Of a DNA stretch of 64,000 nucleotides, positions 8,549 to 17,007 are shown in pieces (position 1 is the stretch's first letter; each line of letters begins with the position of its first letter). The notes beneath the pieces are model-generated. The model made no database searches and had not been told where the DNA came from. It saw nothing but the letters and a program-made list of their open reading frames with translations. Origin of the DNA: Hymenobacter translucens (GTDB lineage Bacteria; Bacteroidota; Bacteroidia; Cytophagales; Hymenobacteraceae); contig NZ_JAJERB010000005.1 in assembly GCF_020685205.1 (NCBI RefSeq), positions 1 to 64,000 on the forward strand, in the 5' to 3' direction. Both the position numbers and the translations under genes were made by a program.

Positions 8549-9832
8549 ATGACCAGCAACGTCCTGATCGAATCGTTCGCCGAGTTCGCCCGATCCAAGA
8601 ACATTGACCGCCCCACGATGATGAGCATCCTGGAGGACGTGTTCCGGACCATGATTCGCAAAAAGTACACGACTGACGAGAACTTCGACGTCATCATCAA
8701 CGTGGACAAAGGCGACCTGGAAATCTGGCGCAACCGCGAAATCGTGGACGACGACTCGGAGGACATCTGGGACTTCGACAAAATTCCGCTGGCCGAAGCC
8801 AAGAAGATCGAAGCCGACTTCGAGGTGGGCGAGCAGGTAGCCGAAGAGGTGAAGCTGGAGGATTTCGGCCGTCGCGCCGTCCTCATGGCCCGCCAGACGC
8901 TGATTCAGCGCGTGAAGGACCTGGAGCGGGATAACCTCTACCAGCAGTACAAGGACATGGTCGGCGAAATCATTGCCGGCGAGGTGTACCAGGTGTGGAG
9001 CCGCGAGGCCCTGATCCTGGACAAGGAAGAAAACGAGCTGGTGCTGCCCAAGGCCGAGCAGATCCCCAAAGACCGCTACCGTAAGGGCGACACCGTACGG
9101 GCCGTCGTGCACCGCGTCGAAATCATCAACGGCACGCCCAAGATTATTCTCTCGCGCGCCGCGCCGGCTTTCTTGGAGCGTCTGTTCGAGCAGGAAGTGC
9201 CGGAAATCTACGATGGCCTTATCACCATCAAGAACATCGTGCGCGAGCCCGGTGAGCGTGCCAAAGTAGCCGTTGAAAGCTACGACGACCGCATCGACCC
9301 GGTGGGCGCCTGCGTCGGTATGAAAGGCTCCCGGATCCACGCCGTGGTGCGGGAGCTGGAAAACGAGAACATCGACGTAATCAACTACACCGACAACCTC
9401 GAACTGTACATTCAGCGCGCTTTGTCGCCGGCTAAAATCGGCTCGATGAAGATTAATGAACAAACCGGTCGGGTATCGGTGTTCCTCAAGCCCGATCAGG
9501 TGTCGCTGGCCATTGGCCGCGGCGGCGCCAACATCAAGCTGGCCTCCCGGCTGGTGGGCATGGAAATCGACGTGTTCCGCGAAGCCGGTGACTACGACGA
9601 GGACATCGCCCTGGACGAGTTCCAGGACGAGATTGAGGCCTGGGTGCTAAACGAGCTCAAGAAGATCGGGCTCGACACCGGCCGGGCCGTACTGGCCGTC
9701 AATAAAGAAGACATCGTGCGTCGCACTGAACTGGAGGAGGAAACCGTCGAGGACGTTTTCCGCATCATCCGCCAGGAGTTTGGTGACGACGAGGAGCAGG
9801 AAGAAGAAATCAAAGCTGAAGACGCGCAATGA
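8549..9832 (+). CDS. nusA: Transcription termination/antitermination factor NusA
   Basis: 427-residue NusA, which binds RNA polymerase and nascent RNA to control pausing, termination and antitermination. It shows the N-terminal polymerase-binding domain (residues 1 to about 125, LIESFAEFARSKNIDRPTMM), an S1 domain (about 130-200, GEVYQVWSREALIL), KH1 (with DPVGACVGMKGSRIHAVVRE) and KH2 (with SLAIGRGGANIKLASRL), then an acidic tail (DDEEQEEEIKAED). It lacks the two extra C-terminal acidic repeats of E. coli NusA, as expected outside gammaproteobacteria. It follows rimP by 124 bases with no terminator, so it is probably in the same operon. Confidence 0.96.
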   Translation: MTSNVLIESFAEFARSKNIDRPTMMSILEDVFRTMIRKKYTTDENFDVIINVDKGDLEIWRNREIVDDDSEDIWDFDKIPLAEAKKIEADFEVGEQVAEEVKLEDFGRRAVLMARQTLIQRVKDLERDNLYQQYKDMVGEIIAGEVYQVWSREALILDKEENELVLPKAEQIPKDRYRKGDTVRAVVHRVEIINGTPKIILSRAAPAFLERLFEQEVPEIYDGLITIKNIVREPGERAKVAVESYDDRIDPVGACVGMKGSRIHAVVRELENENIDVINYTDNLELYIQRALSPAKIGSMKINEQTGRVSVFLKPDQVSLAIGRGGANIKLASRLVGMEIDVFREAGDYDEDIALDEFQDEIEAWVLNELKKIGLDTGRAVLAVNKEDIVRRTELEEETVEDVFRIIRQEFGDDEEQEEEIKAEDAQ

Positions 9833-9856
9833 GCGCGCCGCGGCGAGACCGGCAAA

Positions 9857-9894
9857 GGCGTTGAAATGGTGCTGAATGGCATGATTTCAACGCC
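9857..9894. repeat. Perfect 11-bp inverted repeat between nusA and infB
   Basis: GGCGTTGAAAT (9857-9867) and ATTTCAACGCC (9884-9894) form a perfect stem with a 16-base loop. There is no T run after it, so it is not a standard terminator. It ends 21 bases before the infB -7 element, so it covers the region where a -33 element would lie. It could be an operator, a pausing hairpin or an RNA processing site; the sequence does not decide this. Confidence 0.6.
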
Positions 9895-9915
9895 GTTCGG
9901 CATCATTTAATATAG

Positions 9916-9923
9916 TACCTTTG
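9916..9923 (+). promoter_or_regulatory. infB -7 promoter element (TACCTTTG)
   Basis: TACCTTTG fits TAnnTTTG. Transcription would begin near 9928, about 29 bases before the ATG at 9957. This supports starting infB at 9957 rather than at the in-frame TTG at 9921, which lies inside the element. infB thus seems to have its own promoter besides readthrough from nusA. Confidence 0.65.
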
Positions 9924-9956
9924 CAACTGAATACGAGTATCGTTCGCGAGCACAGA

Positions 9957-12900
9957 ATGGCGGAAGCATCATCCAAGAGGCTACAACAGGCAGCCAAAGA
10001 CCTGAATATCGGAATGGCCACGGTGGTAGAAACCTTGGCCAAAAAGGGGCATCAGGTAGAAAACAAGCCAACTACCAAGCTAACTGCCGAACAGGTGGGT
10101 TTGCTTGAGAAAGAGTTTGCCTCTTCGGCCCAGGATAAAATGGAGGCCGCCCGCGTAAGCCAGGCGAAGCGCCAGAGCGAGTTGGAAGCGGCCCAGAGCC
10201 GTCCAGAGCCCGTTGCCCCCAAGGCAGCAGCCCCGGCTCCTGCGCCCACCCCAGCCCCTGCTCCCGCCCCCAAGCCTGCTGAGGAGGCCCAGCCGGCGGC
10301 CCCTGCTCCGCAGCCCGCCCCGGTTGCGGCCGTGCCCGTTTCTGCCCCCGCCGCTCCGGCGCCCGACAGCACTCCCAAGGTGCCGGGCCTGAAGGTGCTG
10401 GGCAAAATCGAGCTGGATGCCAAAGGCCGGCCCGTACCGGCCAAGCCGGCAGCCCCCGCCCCTGCTCCCCAGCCAGCTCCCGCCCCCGAGCCTGCTCCGG
10501 CGCCCGTTCCGGTGGCCGAGAAGCCTGCTCCGGCCCCGGTGGTTGAGGCCCCAGTTCCGGTAGCGGAGAAGCCGGCTCCGGCACCTCAGCCCGAACCAAC
10601 TCCGGCTCCGGCCGTGGCTCCTGTTGCTGCTGCTCCTGTAGCTACGGAGCCAGCCGCTCCGGCCGCTGATGCTCCCGACGCGGGAGCTCCGGCGGAGGAC
10701 GCGGGTACTATTGTCGCCAAAGCCGATCAACTCAAAGGCCTGACGGTACTGGGTAAGATTGAGCTTCCGCTTGACTCTTCCCGCCGGGGTGGTGCCGGCA
10801 ACCGCCGGCCCGTGGCGTCTTCCGACGTTCGGAAGAGCGGCCTGAGCCCCGATGCCAAGAAAAAGCGTCAGCGCCTGCCCGGCCCTGTTACCTCGGGTCC
10901 CGGCCAGACGGGTCAGGCCGGTCAGGGGCCCCGCCCCGGTGGTCCGCGCCCGGACCAGGGCAACCGCCCCGGTGGTCCCCGTCCGGGAGGCCCCGGTCAG
11001 CGCCCCGGCCCGGGTGCTCCCGGCGCTCCGCGTCCGGCCGCTACGCCCGAGCAGAACGACAAGCAGATTCAGGAGCAGATCAAGGCTACGCTGGCCAAGC
11101 TCAGCGGCGGCCGGGGTGGCAACCAGAACAACCGCGCTAAATACCGCCGCGACAAGCGGGCCGGTGGCGCCGAAGACCGCGAAGCCCAGCGCGCTCAGAA
11201 CGAGCTGGACGCCAAGACCCTCAAAGTAACCGAGTTCATCTCGGCCAATGACCTGGCTTCGCTGATGGACGTATCCGTGAACGAGGTAATCAAGGTGTGC
11301 CTTAACATGGGCATGTTCGTGTCCATCAACCAGCGCCTCGATGCCGAAGCCATCACGGTAGTTGCCGACGAGTTCGGCTACGACGTGGAATTCCTGTCGG
11401 CGGAAGAAGAAGAAGTGGACCTCGGCATCGAGGAAAACGAAGAAGATCTGGCTCCCCGGGCGCCTATCGTTACCATCATGGGTCACGTCGACCACGGCAA
11501 GACCTCGCTGCTTGACTACATCCGCAACGCGACGGTAGCCAAAGGCGAAGCCGGTGGTATCACCCAGCACATCGGTGCCTACGACGTAACCACGGAATCG
11601 GGCCGCAAGGTGACCTTCCTGGATACGCCGGGTCACGAAGCCTTTACCGCCATGCGTGCCCGTGGTGCCAAGGTCACCGACATCGCCATTATCGTGGTAG
11701 CGGCCGACGACTCGGTGATGCCCCAGACCAAGGAAGCCATCAACCACGCCCAGGCAGCTGGTGTTCCGATCGTAATTGCCCTCAACAAGATTGACAAGCC
11801 CGGCGCTAACCCCGACAAAGTGCGGGAAGAGCTGTCGGCCATCAACGTACTCGTCGAGGAATGGGGTGGTAAGTATCAGTCGCAGGAGGTTTCGGCCAAA
11901 TCCGGCGTGGGTATCAACGACCTGCTCGAGAAAGTTCTGCTCGAAGCCGAATTACTCGACCTGAAGGCAAACCCCAAGCGCAACGCCGTAGGTACCGTTA
12001 TCGAAGCCTCGCTTGACAAAGGCCGGGGCTACGTAACCACCGTGCTGGTGCAGGCCGGTACCCTGGAGGTGGGCGACATCGTGCTGGCCGGCTCGCACTA
12101 TGGCCGCGTAAAGGCCATGACCGACCACCGCGGCAAGAAGATGAAGAAGGCCGGCCCGGCTACCCCGGTTCAGGTACTTGGTCTGACGGGTGCTCCCCAG
12201 GCTGGCGACAAGATCGTGGTGATGGATACCGAGCGCGAAGCCCGCGAGCTGGCCACCCAGCGTCAGCAGCTGGCCCGCGAGCAGAGCATGCGCACCAAGA
12301 AGCACATCACCCTGGATGAAATCGGCCGCCGTCTGGCAATCGGTTCGTTCAAGGAGCTCAACGTGATTGTGAAAGGTGACGTGGACGGCTCGGTGGAAGC
12401 ACTTTCCGACTCCCTGCTCAAGCTGAGCACGCCGGAAGTAAAGGTCAACATCCTCTCGAAGGGTGTGGGTGCCATCTCCGAATCGGACGTGCTGCTGGCT
12501 TCGGCTTCCGACGCCATCATCATCGGCTTTCAGGTACGGCCCTCGCTCAGCGCCCGCAAGCTGGCCGATGCTGAACAGATTGATATCCGCCTCTACTCCA
12601 TTATCTACAATGCCATCAACGAAGTAAAGGATGCCATGGAAGGCATGCTGGCCCCGACGGTGCAGGAAACGATAGTGGCCAATGCCGAGGTCCGGATGGT
12701 GTTCAACATCACCAAGGTGGGCAGCATTGCCGGCTGTATGGTAACGGACGGCTCGTTTACCCGCAACACCCGGGTTCGGGTGGTACGCAACGGTATCGTG
12801 CAACACTCCGGCGAGATTCAGGCCCTGAAGCGCTACAAGGACGATGTGTCAGAAGTACGGCAGGGCTACGAATGCGGTATCTCGGTGAAAGGCTTCAACG

Positions 12901-12962
12901 ACCTGCAGGAAGGCGACATCATCGAAGGATTCGAGGAGAAAGAAGTAAAGCGGACCCTGTAG
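9957..12962 (+). CDS. infB: Translation initiation factor IF-2
   Basis: 1001-residue IF-2, the GTPase that brings initiator tRNA to the 30S subunit. The start at 9957 gives [20 protein letters not shown], the usual IF2 N-terminal subdomain. Residues about 75-260 are a long Ala/Pro/Glu-rich linker; the short motif [10 protein letters not shown] recurs as [11 protein letters not shown] Gly/Arg/Pro-rich stretch ([16 protein letters not shown]) follows. The G-domain shows GHVDHGKTS (G1), DTPGHEAF (G3) and NKID (G4), followed by domains II to IV ending in [12 protein letters not shown]. The length above 1000 residues is due to the disordered linker, common in GC-rich Cytophagales. A strong terminator follows. 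Confidence 0.97.
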   Translation: MAEASSKRLQQAAKDLNIGMATVVETLAKKGHQVENKPTTKLTAEQVGLLEKEFASSAQDKMEAARVSQAKRQSELEAAQSRPEPVAPKAAAPAPAPTPAPAPAPKPAEEAQPAAPAPQPAPVAAVPVSAPAAPAPDSTPKVPGLKVLGKIELDAKGRPVPAKPAAPAPAPQPAPAPEPAPAPVPVAEKPAPAPVVEAPVPVAEKPAPAPQPEPTPAPAVAPVAAAPVATEPAAPAADAPDAGAPAEDAGTIVAKADQLKGLTVLGKIELPLDSSRRGGAGNRRPVASSDVRKSGLSPDAKKKRQRLPGPVTSGPGQTGQAGQGPRPGGPRPDQGNRPGGPRPGGPGQRPGPGAPGAPRPAATPEQNDKQIQEQIKATLAKLSGGRGGNQNNRAKYRRDKRAGGAEDREAQRAQNELDAKTLKVTEFISANDLASLMDVSVNEVIKVCLNMGMFVSINQRLDAEAITVVADEFGYDVEFLSAEEEEVDLGIEENEEDLAPRAPIVTIMGHVDHGKTSLLDYIRNATVAKGEAGGITQHIGAYDVTTESGRKVTFLDTPGHEAFTAMRARGAKVTDIAIIVVAADDSVMPQTKEAINHAQAAGVPIVIALNKIDKPGANPDKVREELSAINVLVEEWGGKYQSQEVSAKSGVGINDLLEKVLLEAELLDLKANPKRNAVGTVIEASLDKGRGYVTTVLVQAGTLEVGDIVLAGSHYGRVKAMTDHRGKKMKKAGPATPVQVLGLTGAPQAGDKIVVMDTEREARELATQRQQLAREQSMRTKKHITLDEIGRRLAIGSFKELNVIVKGDVDGSVEALSDSLLKLSTPEVKVNILSKGVGAISESDVLLASASDAIIIGFQVRPSLSARKLADAEQIDIRLYSIIYNAINEVKDAMEGMLAPTVQETIVANAEVRMVFNITKVGSIAGCMVTDGSFTRNTRVRVVRNGIVQHSGEIQALKRYKDDVSEVRQGYECGISVKGFNDLQEGDIIEGFEEKEVKRTL

Positions 12963-12984
12963 TCTTACAGGCTGTCCTTCCGAA

Positions 12985-13018
12985 AGCCCCGTCTCTTGCG
13001 AGACGGGGCTTTTTGTTT
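12985..13018 (+). terminator. Intrinsic terminator after infB
   Basis: AGCCCCGTCTC (12985-12995) pairs with GAGACGGGGCT (13000-13010) across a TTGC tetraloop and is followed by TTTTGTTT. An 11-pair perfect GC-rich stem with a T run, 22 bases after the infB stop; it ends the rimP-nusA-infB unit. Confidence 0.92.
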
Positions 13019-13055
13019 GCCGGGCGCACTAGGTTACCGTCACATGATCGTGTGA

Positions 13056-13086
13056 TTGACAACGGCTCCCCAACTATTTATTTTTG
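13056..13086 (+). promoter_or_regulatory. Promoter of the OmpA-like gene
   Basis: TTG at 13056-13058 and TATTTTTG at 13079-13086 are 20 bases apart, matching the Bacteroidota -33/-7 pattern. The inferred start near 13091 leaves an untranslated leader of about 105 bases, longer than for most genes here. Confidence 0.65.
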
Positions 13087-13195
13087 CATCAATCAAATAT
13101 AAAATTGACCAGTAGGCAAGCAGCACCCCGTCCTTCAGCTTTTTTGCCTGGCAGGGTTGCCGTCCTTGCTCTCCCTTCACCTCTCCACCCACCCT

Positions 13196-13726
13196 ATGAA
13201 AACAGCATTTATCCTTGCCGGGGCGCTGGCTTTGCTTCCTCTGGCCAGCCAGGCTCAGTTTGGTTACCTGACCTCCGCCGTAGAGCGAGCAGCCGAGCGG
13301 GCCGCTTCCCGTAAGATTGAAGATGCCGTGGAGCGTAAGCTCACGGAGAAAACCGAAGCCTACTACAACAGCCTGATTACGGATGGCCGCTTTGTGTCGT
13401 ACCGCATGCAGTTTGAGCCGGGCACGGCCACCCTCCTGCCCGACGCTCAACCAGTTATTTCGTCCCTGGTAAAAGTGATGAAAGACAGGCCCGGCATGAA
13501 GCTTACCATTGAGGTGCACAGCCTGCTCGAAGGCGACGCCGTGGCCAACCTGGCGCTAAGTAAACGTCGCGCCGAGGTTATCCGGGCCGCATTCGTGCAG
13601 GCCGGCATCCCGATTCAGCGTCTGAAAGCCAATGGCATGGGTGAGAAGGTACCCCTGAGCACCGACACGGCGGACGGGCTTGATGCGTTAAATCAGCGGG
13701 TAGAATTTGTAAAAGGTGAAAGTTGA
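13196..13726 (+). CDS. OmpA-family periplasmic/outer-membrane protein
   Basis: 176 residues with a signal peptide (MKTAFILAGALALLPLASQA, cut before QFG). The start at 13196 is set by this signal; an upstream in-frame ATG gives no signal. Residues about 65-172 resemble the OmpA C-terminal peptidoglycan-binding domain: MQFEPGTATLLPDAQPVISSL, LSKRRAEVIRAAFVQAGI, ANGMGEKVP and LNQRVEFVK. Two departures are visible: the usual GHTD motif, whose Asp binds the diaminopimelate group, is replaced by EVHSLL, while the Arg of the NxRVE motif is kept. Peptidoglycan binding may therefore be altered. It stands alone between a terminator and a promoter upstream and a bidirectional hairpin downstream. Confidence 0.85.
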   Translation: MKTAFILAGALALLPLASQAQFGYLTSAVERAAERAASRKIEDAVERKLTEKTEAYYNSLITDGRFVSYRMQFEPGTATLLPDAQPVISSLVKVMKDRPGMKLTIEVHSLLEGDAVANLALSKRRAEVIRAAFVQAGIPIQRLKANGMGEKVPLSTDTADGLDALNQRVEFVKGES

Positions 13727-13806
13727 TTCGTACTGCTAGCGGCTAGCAGCGACATTTTCAGCCCAGCGGCGGTTACGGTGACTTCGTGGCGGCTGGAAAT
13801 GCGAAA

Positions 13807-13835
13807 AGCCCCGGCGTCCTGCGCCGGGGCTTTTT
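13807..13835. terminator. Bidirectional terminator between convergent genes
   Basis: AGCCCCGGCG (13807-13816) pairs with CGCCGGGGCT (13822-13831), with more T after it and four A at the left end. It serves the OmpA-like gene on the plus strand and probably also the convergent small gene on the minus strand. Confidence 0.85.
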
Positions 13836-13861
13836 ATTGGCGGTTCTGCCAGCCCGGAGGC

Positions 13862-14308
13862 TTAGAAAAACAGAAACCGTTTCTTTTTATGGTTCAGCGG
13901 CTTGCCCTTCGGGTTAATGCCAGGGGCGGGGCGGGATTCCCCGCGCTTCTGGCTGGCGGTGCCGCGCTTATCTTTGAACTTGCGGACGGTGAAGCCGCCG
14001 GAGCCCTTCTCATACTGACGGGCCGGCCCGGCCGCCCGGCCAAGGCTGGTGTTGCCGGTACCACCGCCGGCACGGGCCTCCAGAATCTCGATCTGCTGGT
14101 CGCGCTTCACCTCGTCGGGGTTCATGCTCATCCGCTGCTGCATACGGGCAATGTCCTCAGCAGAGGCTTTTTTCTGCTTGCGCAGACCGGCTTTGTTGGC
14201 TTGCTTGACCTGCTCTTCGGTGGAAGGCGCGGGCGCTGACTGGGCAACCGCGTGCTGGGCCAGCAAGCTGGCAGCGGTAAGCAGGGAAGCAGCAAACAAC
14301 TTCTTCAT
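13862..14308 (-). CDS. Small basic secreted protein, function unknown
   Basis: 148 residues. The start at 14308 gives a good signal peptide (MKKLFAASLLTAASLLAQHA, then VAQ); an upstream ATG adds nine residues before it. The mature protein is hydrophilic and low in complexity: a helical Lys/Gln/Glu-rich part (about 30-80, EEQVKQANKAGLRKQKKASA and EDIARMQQRMSMNPDEVKRD), a Gly/Ala region (EARAGGGTGNTSLGRAAGPA) and a strongly basic C-terminus (KPLNHKKKRFLFF). No domain recognised. The basic tail could bind nucleic acid or acidic glycans in the periplasm, but that is a guess. A promoter-like element lies upstream at 14398-14405. Confidence 0.65.
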   Translation of the reverse strand: MKKLFAASLLTAASLLAQHAVAQSAPAPSTEEQVKQANKAGLRKQKKASAEDIARMQQRMSMNPDEVKRDQQIEILEARAGGGTGNTSLGRAAGPARQYEKGSGGFTVRKFKDKRGTASQKRGESRPAPGINPKGKPLNHKKKRFLFF

Positions 14309-14397
14309 AAACAACAGCGGGGTGTGGGGTGGCAAAGAAAGTTACCGGGCAAAAGCAGCTTGTATACAGCGTCGTCAGGCCAGCAACCGGGGTCGGG

Positions 14398-14405
14398 CAA
14401 AGTTA
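14398..14405 (-). promoter_or_regulatory. -7 promoter element (TAACTTTG, minus strand)
   Basis: On the minus strand the sequence reads TAACTTTG, fitting TAnnTTTG. Transcription would start near 14393, about 85 bases before the small secreted protein. No -33 TTTG is evident. Confidence 0.45.
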
Positions 14406-14430
14406 GTTCAAAAGTTTAGATAAACCAGGC

Positions 14431-15405
14431 CTAGAACTTGTAAGTCAACCCTATACCCAACGCCTCCTTAAACTGGATGCGGCGGCCCCGGGCGTCCGGA
14501 ACCCCATCCCTGTTTCTGTCAACGGGCACCAGCACATCATCGTCGTACACCAGGGTTGTAGCTACGCTGGCGCTGATGAATTTGTTGACCTTGAGGTTAA
14601 GCAGCGTCTCCCAGTTCACGTCGATATTTTCGGGGCGGTGCAGGTAGTTGCTGAACAGGTCGAGCTTGGTAAACAGCGTCACGTTCTCGAACACCGGGCG
14701 GCGGTAGCGGGCGTTGATGTACGCTCCCAACTCTTTGCGAAACAGCTGCCCGGTTCCGGCAATCGGCTGCCCGTCGGCCCCGCGCCGCGCCGGCTCCACC
14801 CCAAAGGCCCCGACATCGGCCAGCTGCTGGTCGGCCACGATGGTAAACTTGCCCGTGAGCGGCGACACAAATACCGAAAGCTGGTCGTTGGGCTTGTAGT
14901 CGATGCCGAGGGAGGCCAGCACGAAGGCCGGGGCAAAAAACCGGGACAGCAGAGAATCGGGCTTGTTAATAAAATACGTGGGCGTGAGCTGGGTTTTGAG
15001 GTTGAGCTGGGCGGCGTAGTACAGCGTATTGGTGAACTGGTGCCCAAACTTGGCATTAAGCTCCACCCGGTCGTCGTTTTTGCGTACCCGGGCCTTGCCG
15101 GGCTTGAGCGTGCCGTAAACTACATCGAGGCTTGCATCGAAGGTGCGGTGACCATTGCGGTGGTGGGCAAAGGCATTGCCCAGGGCCAGCAGGGACAGGG
15201 AGCTTTCGCCGCCCGGGGCCCAGTTGCTCAGACTCACCTGGCTGAAGTTGACGGTACCGGTTCCACCCCGGCGCCAGCCCTGCACCGTATCGGGCGCGGC
15301 AGCGGCAGCCGGTTCGGGCGTTTGAGCTAGTGCCGGAGCCGCCGCCAGCAGCCAGAAGGCCAGCAGGATGCCGGTCCAGATAAGGCCTGAAGTAGAGTGC
15401 GTCAT
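14431..15405 (-). CDS. DUF3078 family outer-membrane protein
   Basis: 324 residues with a signal peptide (MTHSTSGLIWTGILLAFWLL, ending AAAPALAQ). The mature part begins with GWRRGGTGTVNFSQVSLSNW followed by APGGESSLS, the signature of DUF3078 proteins found across Bacteroidota. Alternating hydrophobic/polar segments and the ending ALGIGLTYKF with a terminal Phe point to an outer-membrane beta-barrel. Its substrate or role is not known. It lies 52 bases downstream of mscL on the same strand; joint transcription is possible but not shown. Length is usual for the family. Confidence 0.82.
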   Translation of the reverse strand: MTHSTSGLIWTGILLAFWLLAAAPALAQTPEPAAAAAPDTVQGWRRGGTGTVNFSQVSLSNWAPGGESSLSLLALGNAFAHHRNGHRTFDASLDVVYGTLKPGKARVRKNDDRVELNAKFGHQFTNTLYYAAQLNLKTQLTPTYFINKPDSLLSRFFAPAFVLASLGIDYKPNDQLSVFVSPLTGKFTIVADQQLADVGAFGVEPARRGADGQPIAGTGQLFRKELGAYINARYRRPVFENVTLFTKLDLFSNYLHRPENIDVNWETLLNLKVNKFISASVATTLVYDDDVLVPVDRNRDGVPDARGRRIQFKEALGIGLTYKF

Positions 15406-15457
15406 GGCGCAAGATGCAGAATATGCGCGTGGCGTACCACCAGGCTGGTTTACGGGC

Positions 15458-15886
15458 CTAGCGGGCCGGTCCGCGCAGGGCGTCGCGGATTTCCATCAGC
15501 AGCACCTGCTCTTTCGTAGGGCCGGGCTCCGCCACGGGCGTTACTTTCATAGGCTTCTTGAAGCGGTTTGCCACTTTTACAACCCAGAAGATGACGAAGG
15601 CAATGATCAGAAAGGAAATCACTGCCGTTAGGAAGTTGCCGTAGTTCAGCGTGGCCGCCTGGGCGTCCTGGGCTGCTTTCAGCGAAGCATAATGCTGCCC
15701 GTTCAGCGCCACAAACTTTTCCTTGAAGTCAATGCCCCCGGTGAACAGGCTTAGAATGGGCATCAGGATGTCGTCGGTCAATGACTTGACAATACCGCCG
15801 AAGGCCGCACCGATGATAACGCCCACCGCCAGGTCGAGCACGTTGCCTTTGGAAATAAACTCTTTGAACTCGGATACGAAGCCCAT
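15458..15886 (-). CDS. mscL: Large-conductance mechanosensitive channel MscL
   Basis: 142 residues; the inner-membrane channel that opens under high membrane tension to release solutes on osmotic downshock. The start at 15886 gives MGFVSEFKEFISKGNVLDLA, matching the amphipathic N-helix and first transmembrane segment; an ATG 16 codons upstream adds an unlikely extension. The pore-lining segment AVGVIIGAAFGGIVKSL with its Gly/Ala pattern is intact, a periplasmic loop follows (FKEKFVALNGQHYASLKAAQ), then the second membrane segment (FLTAVISFLIIAFVIFWVV) and a charged cytoplasmic helix (KEQVLLMEIRDAL). The gene is divergent from the enoyl-CoA hydratase. Confidence 0.95.
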   Translation of the reverse strand: MGFVSEFKEFISKGNVLDLAVGVIIGAAFGGIVKSLTDDILMPILSLFTGGIDFKEKFVALNGQHYASLKAAQDAQAATLNYGNFLTAVISFLIIAFVIFWVVKVANRFKKPMKVTPVAEPGPTKEQVLLMEIRDALRGPAR

Positions 15887-16016
15887 GCGTCGGTTGTGAA
15901 GGAAAAAAAGAGAACAGCGGAGGGTATTACGCATGATTCAATTCCTTGGTCGAACTTCCAAATCGCGTGGGGGTGCGCCCAGCTCCTGATGCGAATTCAG
16001 GGCAACCGTTTTGCGC

Positions 16017-16024
16017 TATCTTTG
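16017..16024 (+). promoter_or_regulatory. -7 promoter element (TATCTTTG)
   Basis: TATCTTTG matches the consensus exactly and lies 35 bases before the ATG at 16060, implying a leader of about 30 bases. No TTG is seen at -33. Confidence 0.6.
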
Positions 16025-16059
16025 GGCCCGTTTGGTTTTTCCCACCTGCCCCGCTTCGC

Positions 16060-16848
16060 ATGACTACCTTCGAAAACCTGCTTACCGACCTCGACGCCAC
16101 TACCGGCATCCTGACCGTCACCCTGAACCGCCCCAGCAAGCTCAACGCGCTGAACGCGGCCACCATTGAGGACATTCGCAGCGTGATGCAGCAGGCCCTC
16201 GACGACCAGGTCGTGCGCGGCATTATCCTGACCGGCAGCGGGGAAAAGGCGTTTGTAGCCGGGGCCGACATTGCCGAGCTGGCCGCCCTCGACGAAAACA
16301 AGGGCCGCCGGGCCGCCGAGCAGGGGCAGGAAGCCTTCTGCATGATCGAGGAAAGCACCAAGCCCGTCATTGCCGCCGTCAACGGCTTTGCCCTGGGGGG
16401 CGGCTGTGAGCTGGCTATGGCCTGCCACCTGCGCGTAGCTTCGGACAACGCCCGGTTTGGACAGCCCGAAGTAAACCTGGGCCTAATTCCGGGCTACGGC
16501 GGCACCCAGCGCCTGCCCCAGCTGATCGGCAAAGCCAAGGCCCTGGAGCTGTTGATGACGGCCGACATGATCAAGGCGGACGAAGCCCTGCGCCTGGGTT
16601 TGGTCAACCACGTGGTGCCCCAGGCCGAGTTGCTGCCCTTCTGCCAACAGCTGCTGGCCCGCATCCTGACCAAGGCCCCGCTGGCGCTCGGACTAATCAT
16701 CGACGCCGTAAATGCCCACTACGACAAGGAAAAGCACGGCTACCAGACCGAGGCCAACGCCTTTGGCCGCCTGTTCAGCTCCGAGGACTTCAAGGAAGGC
16801 ACCCAGGCCTTTCTGGAAAAACGCCCCGCCGCGTTCCGCGGGAATTAG
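16060..16848 (+). CDS. Enoyl-CoA hydratase/isomerase family protein
   Basis: 262-residue crotonase-fold enzyme, probably hydrating trans-2-enoyl-CoA (for example crotonyl-CoA) in fatty-acid or butanoate metabolism. The start at 16060 lies after the promoter and begins the family's first strand (FENLLTDLDATTGILTVTLN). Seen: LNRPSKLNALN for CoA binding, AFVAGADIAEL for the oxyanion hole, and GFALGGGCELAMACHLR with Glu117, followed by ARFGQPEVNLGLIPGYGGTQ with Glu137. These are the two catalytic glutamates of true hydratases such as the rat mitochondrial enzyme, which favours hydratase over isomerase activity. Exact chain-length preference cannot be read from sequence. Cytoplasmic. Followed at once by a palindromic repeat element. 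Confidence 0.93.
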   Translation: MTTFENLLTDLDATTGILTVTLNRPSKLNALNAATIEDIRSVMQQALDDQVVRGIILTGSGEKAFVAGADIAELAALDENKGRRAAEQGQEAFCMIEESTKPVIAAVNGFALGGGCELAMACHLRVASDNARFGQPEVNLGLIPGYGGTQRLPQLIGKAKALELLMTADMIKADEALRLGLVNHVVPQAELLPFCQQLLARILTKAPLALGLIIDAVNAHYDKEKHGYQTEANAFGRLFSSEDFKEGTQAFLEKRPAAFRGN

Positions 16849-16862
16849 TAATTGATAATTAG

Positions 16863-17000
16863 TAATTAGTAATTAAGAATTGGCAGGACCGACCCAAACC
16901 GAATGAATGGACGAAAGGCCAGCAAAACAGGAATTGAAGCCCGAGGTGCTGCGGCACCCGCAGCTTCAATTCCTAATTCCTAATTCTTAATTACTAATTA
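16863..17000. repeat. Nested palindromic element with 19-bp terminal inverted repeats
   Basis: TAATTAGTAATTAAGAATT (16863-16881) is the exact reverse complement of 16982-17000. Inside, GAATTGAAGC (16931-16940) pairs with GCTTCAATTC (16963-16972), and the centre GGTGC..GCACC pairs again, so the 138-bp unit could fold into a long hairpin. Extra copies of the AATTAGTA and AATTCCT themes fringe it. No coding capacity. It begins 15 bases after one stop codon and ends seven bases before the next ATG. It resembles a MITE or REP-like dispersed repeat; no target-site duplication was confirmed. Confidence 0.75.
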
Positions 17001-17007
17001 AATACGG

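Noticed and set aside
9921..9956. 12-codon N-terminal extension of infB from a TTG
   Set aside because: It overlaps the infB -7 promoter element, and the family N-terminus begins at the ATG at 9957.
10170..10700. Tandem DNA repeat as a separate element
   Set aside because: The GCTCC/CCGGC-rich repetition is codon-level Pro/Ala/Glu repetition of the IF-2 linker, within the gene.
10080..11747. 555-residue minus-strand frame opposite infB
   Set aside because: It mirrors the Ala/Pro-rich and GTPase codons of infB (Gly/Arg/Ser-rich antisense product) and has no start context or family signature.
14638..15330. 230-residue plus-strand frame opposite the DUF3078 gene
   Set aside because: No signal peptide or domain; the minus-strand gene has both and fits its neighbours.
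16849..17007. CRISPR array
   Set aside because: The repeated AATTAGTA/AATTCTTA units form inverted, not evenly spaced direct, repeats and there are no spacers or cas genes.
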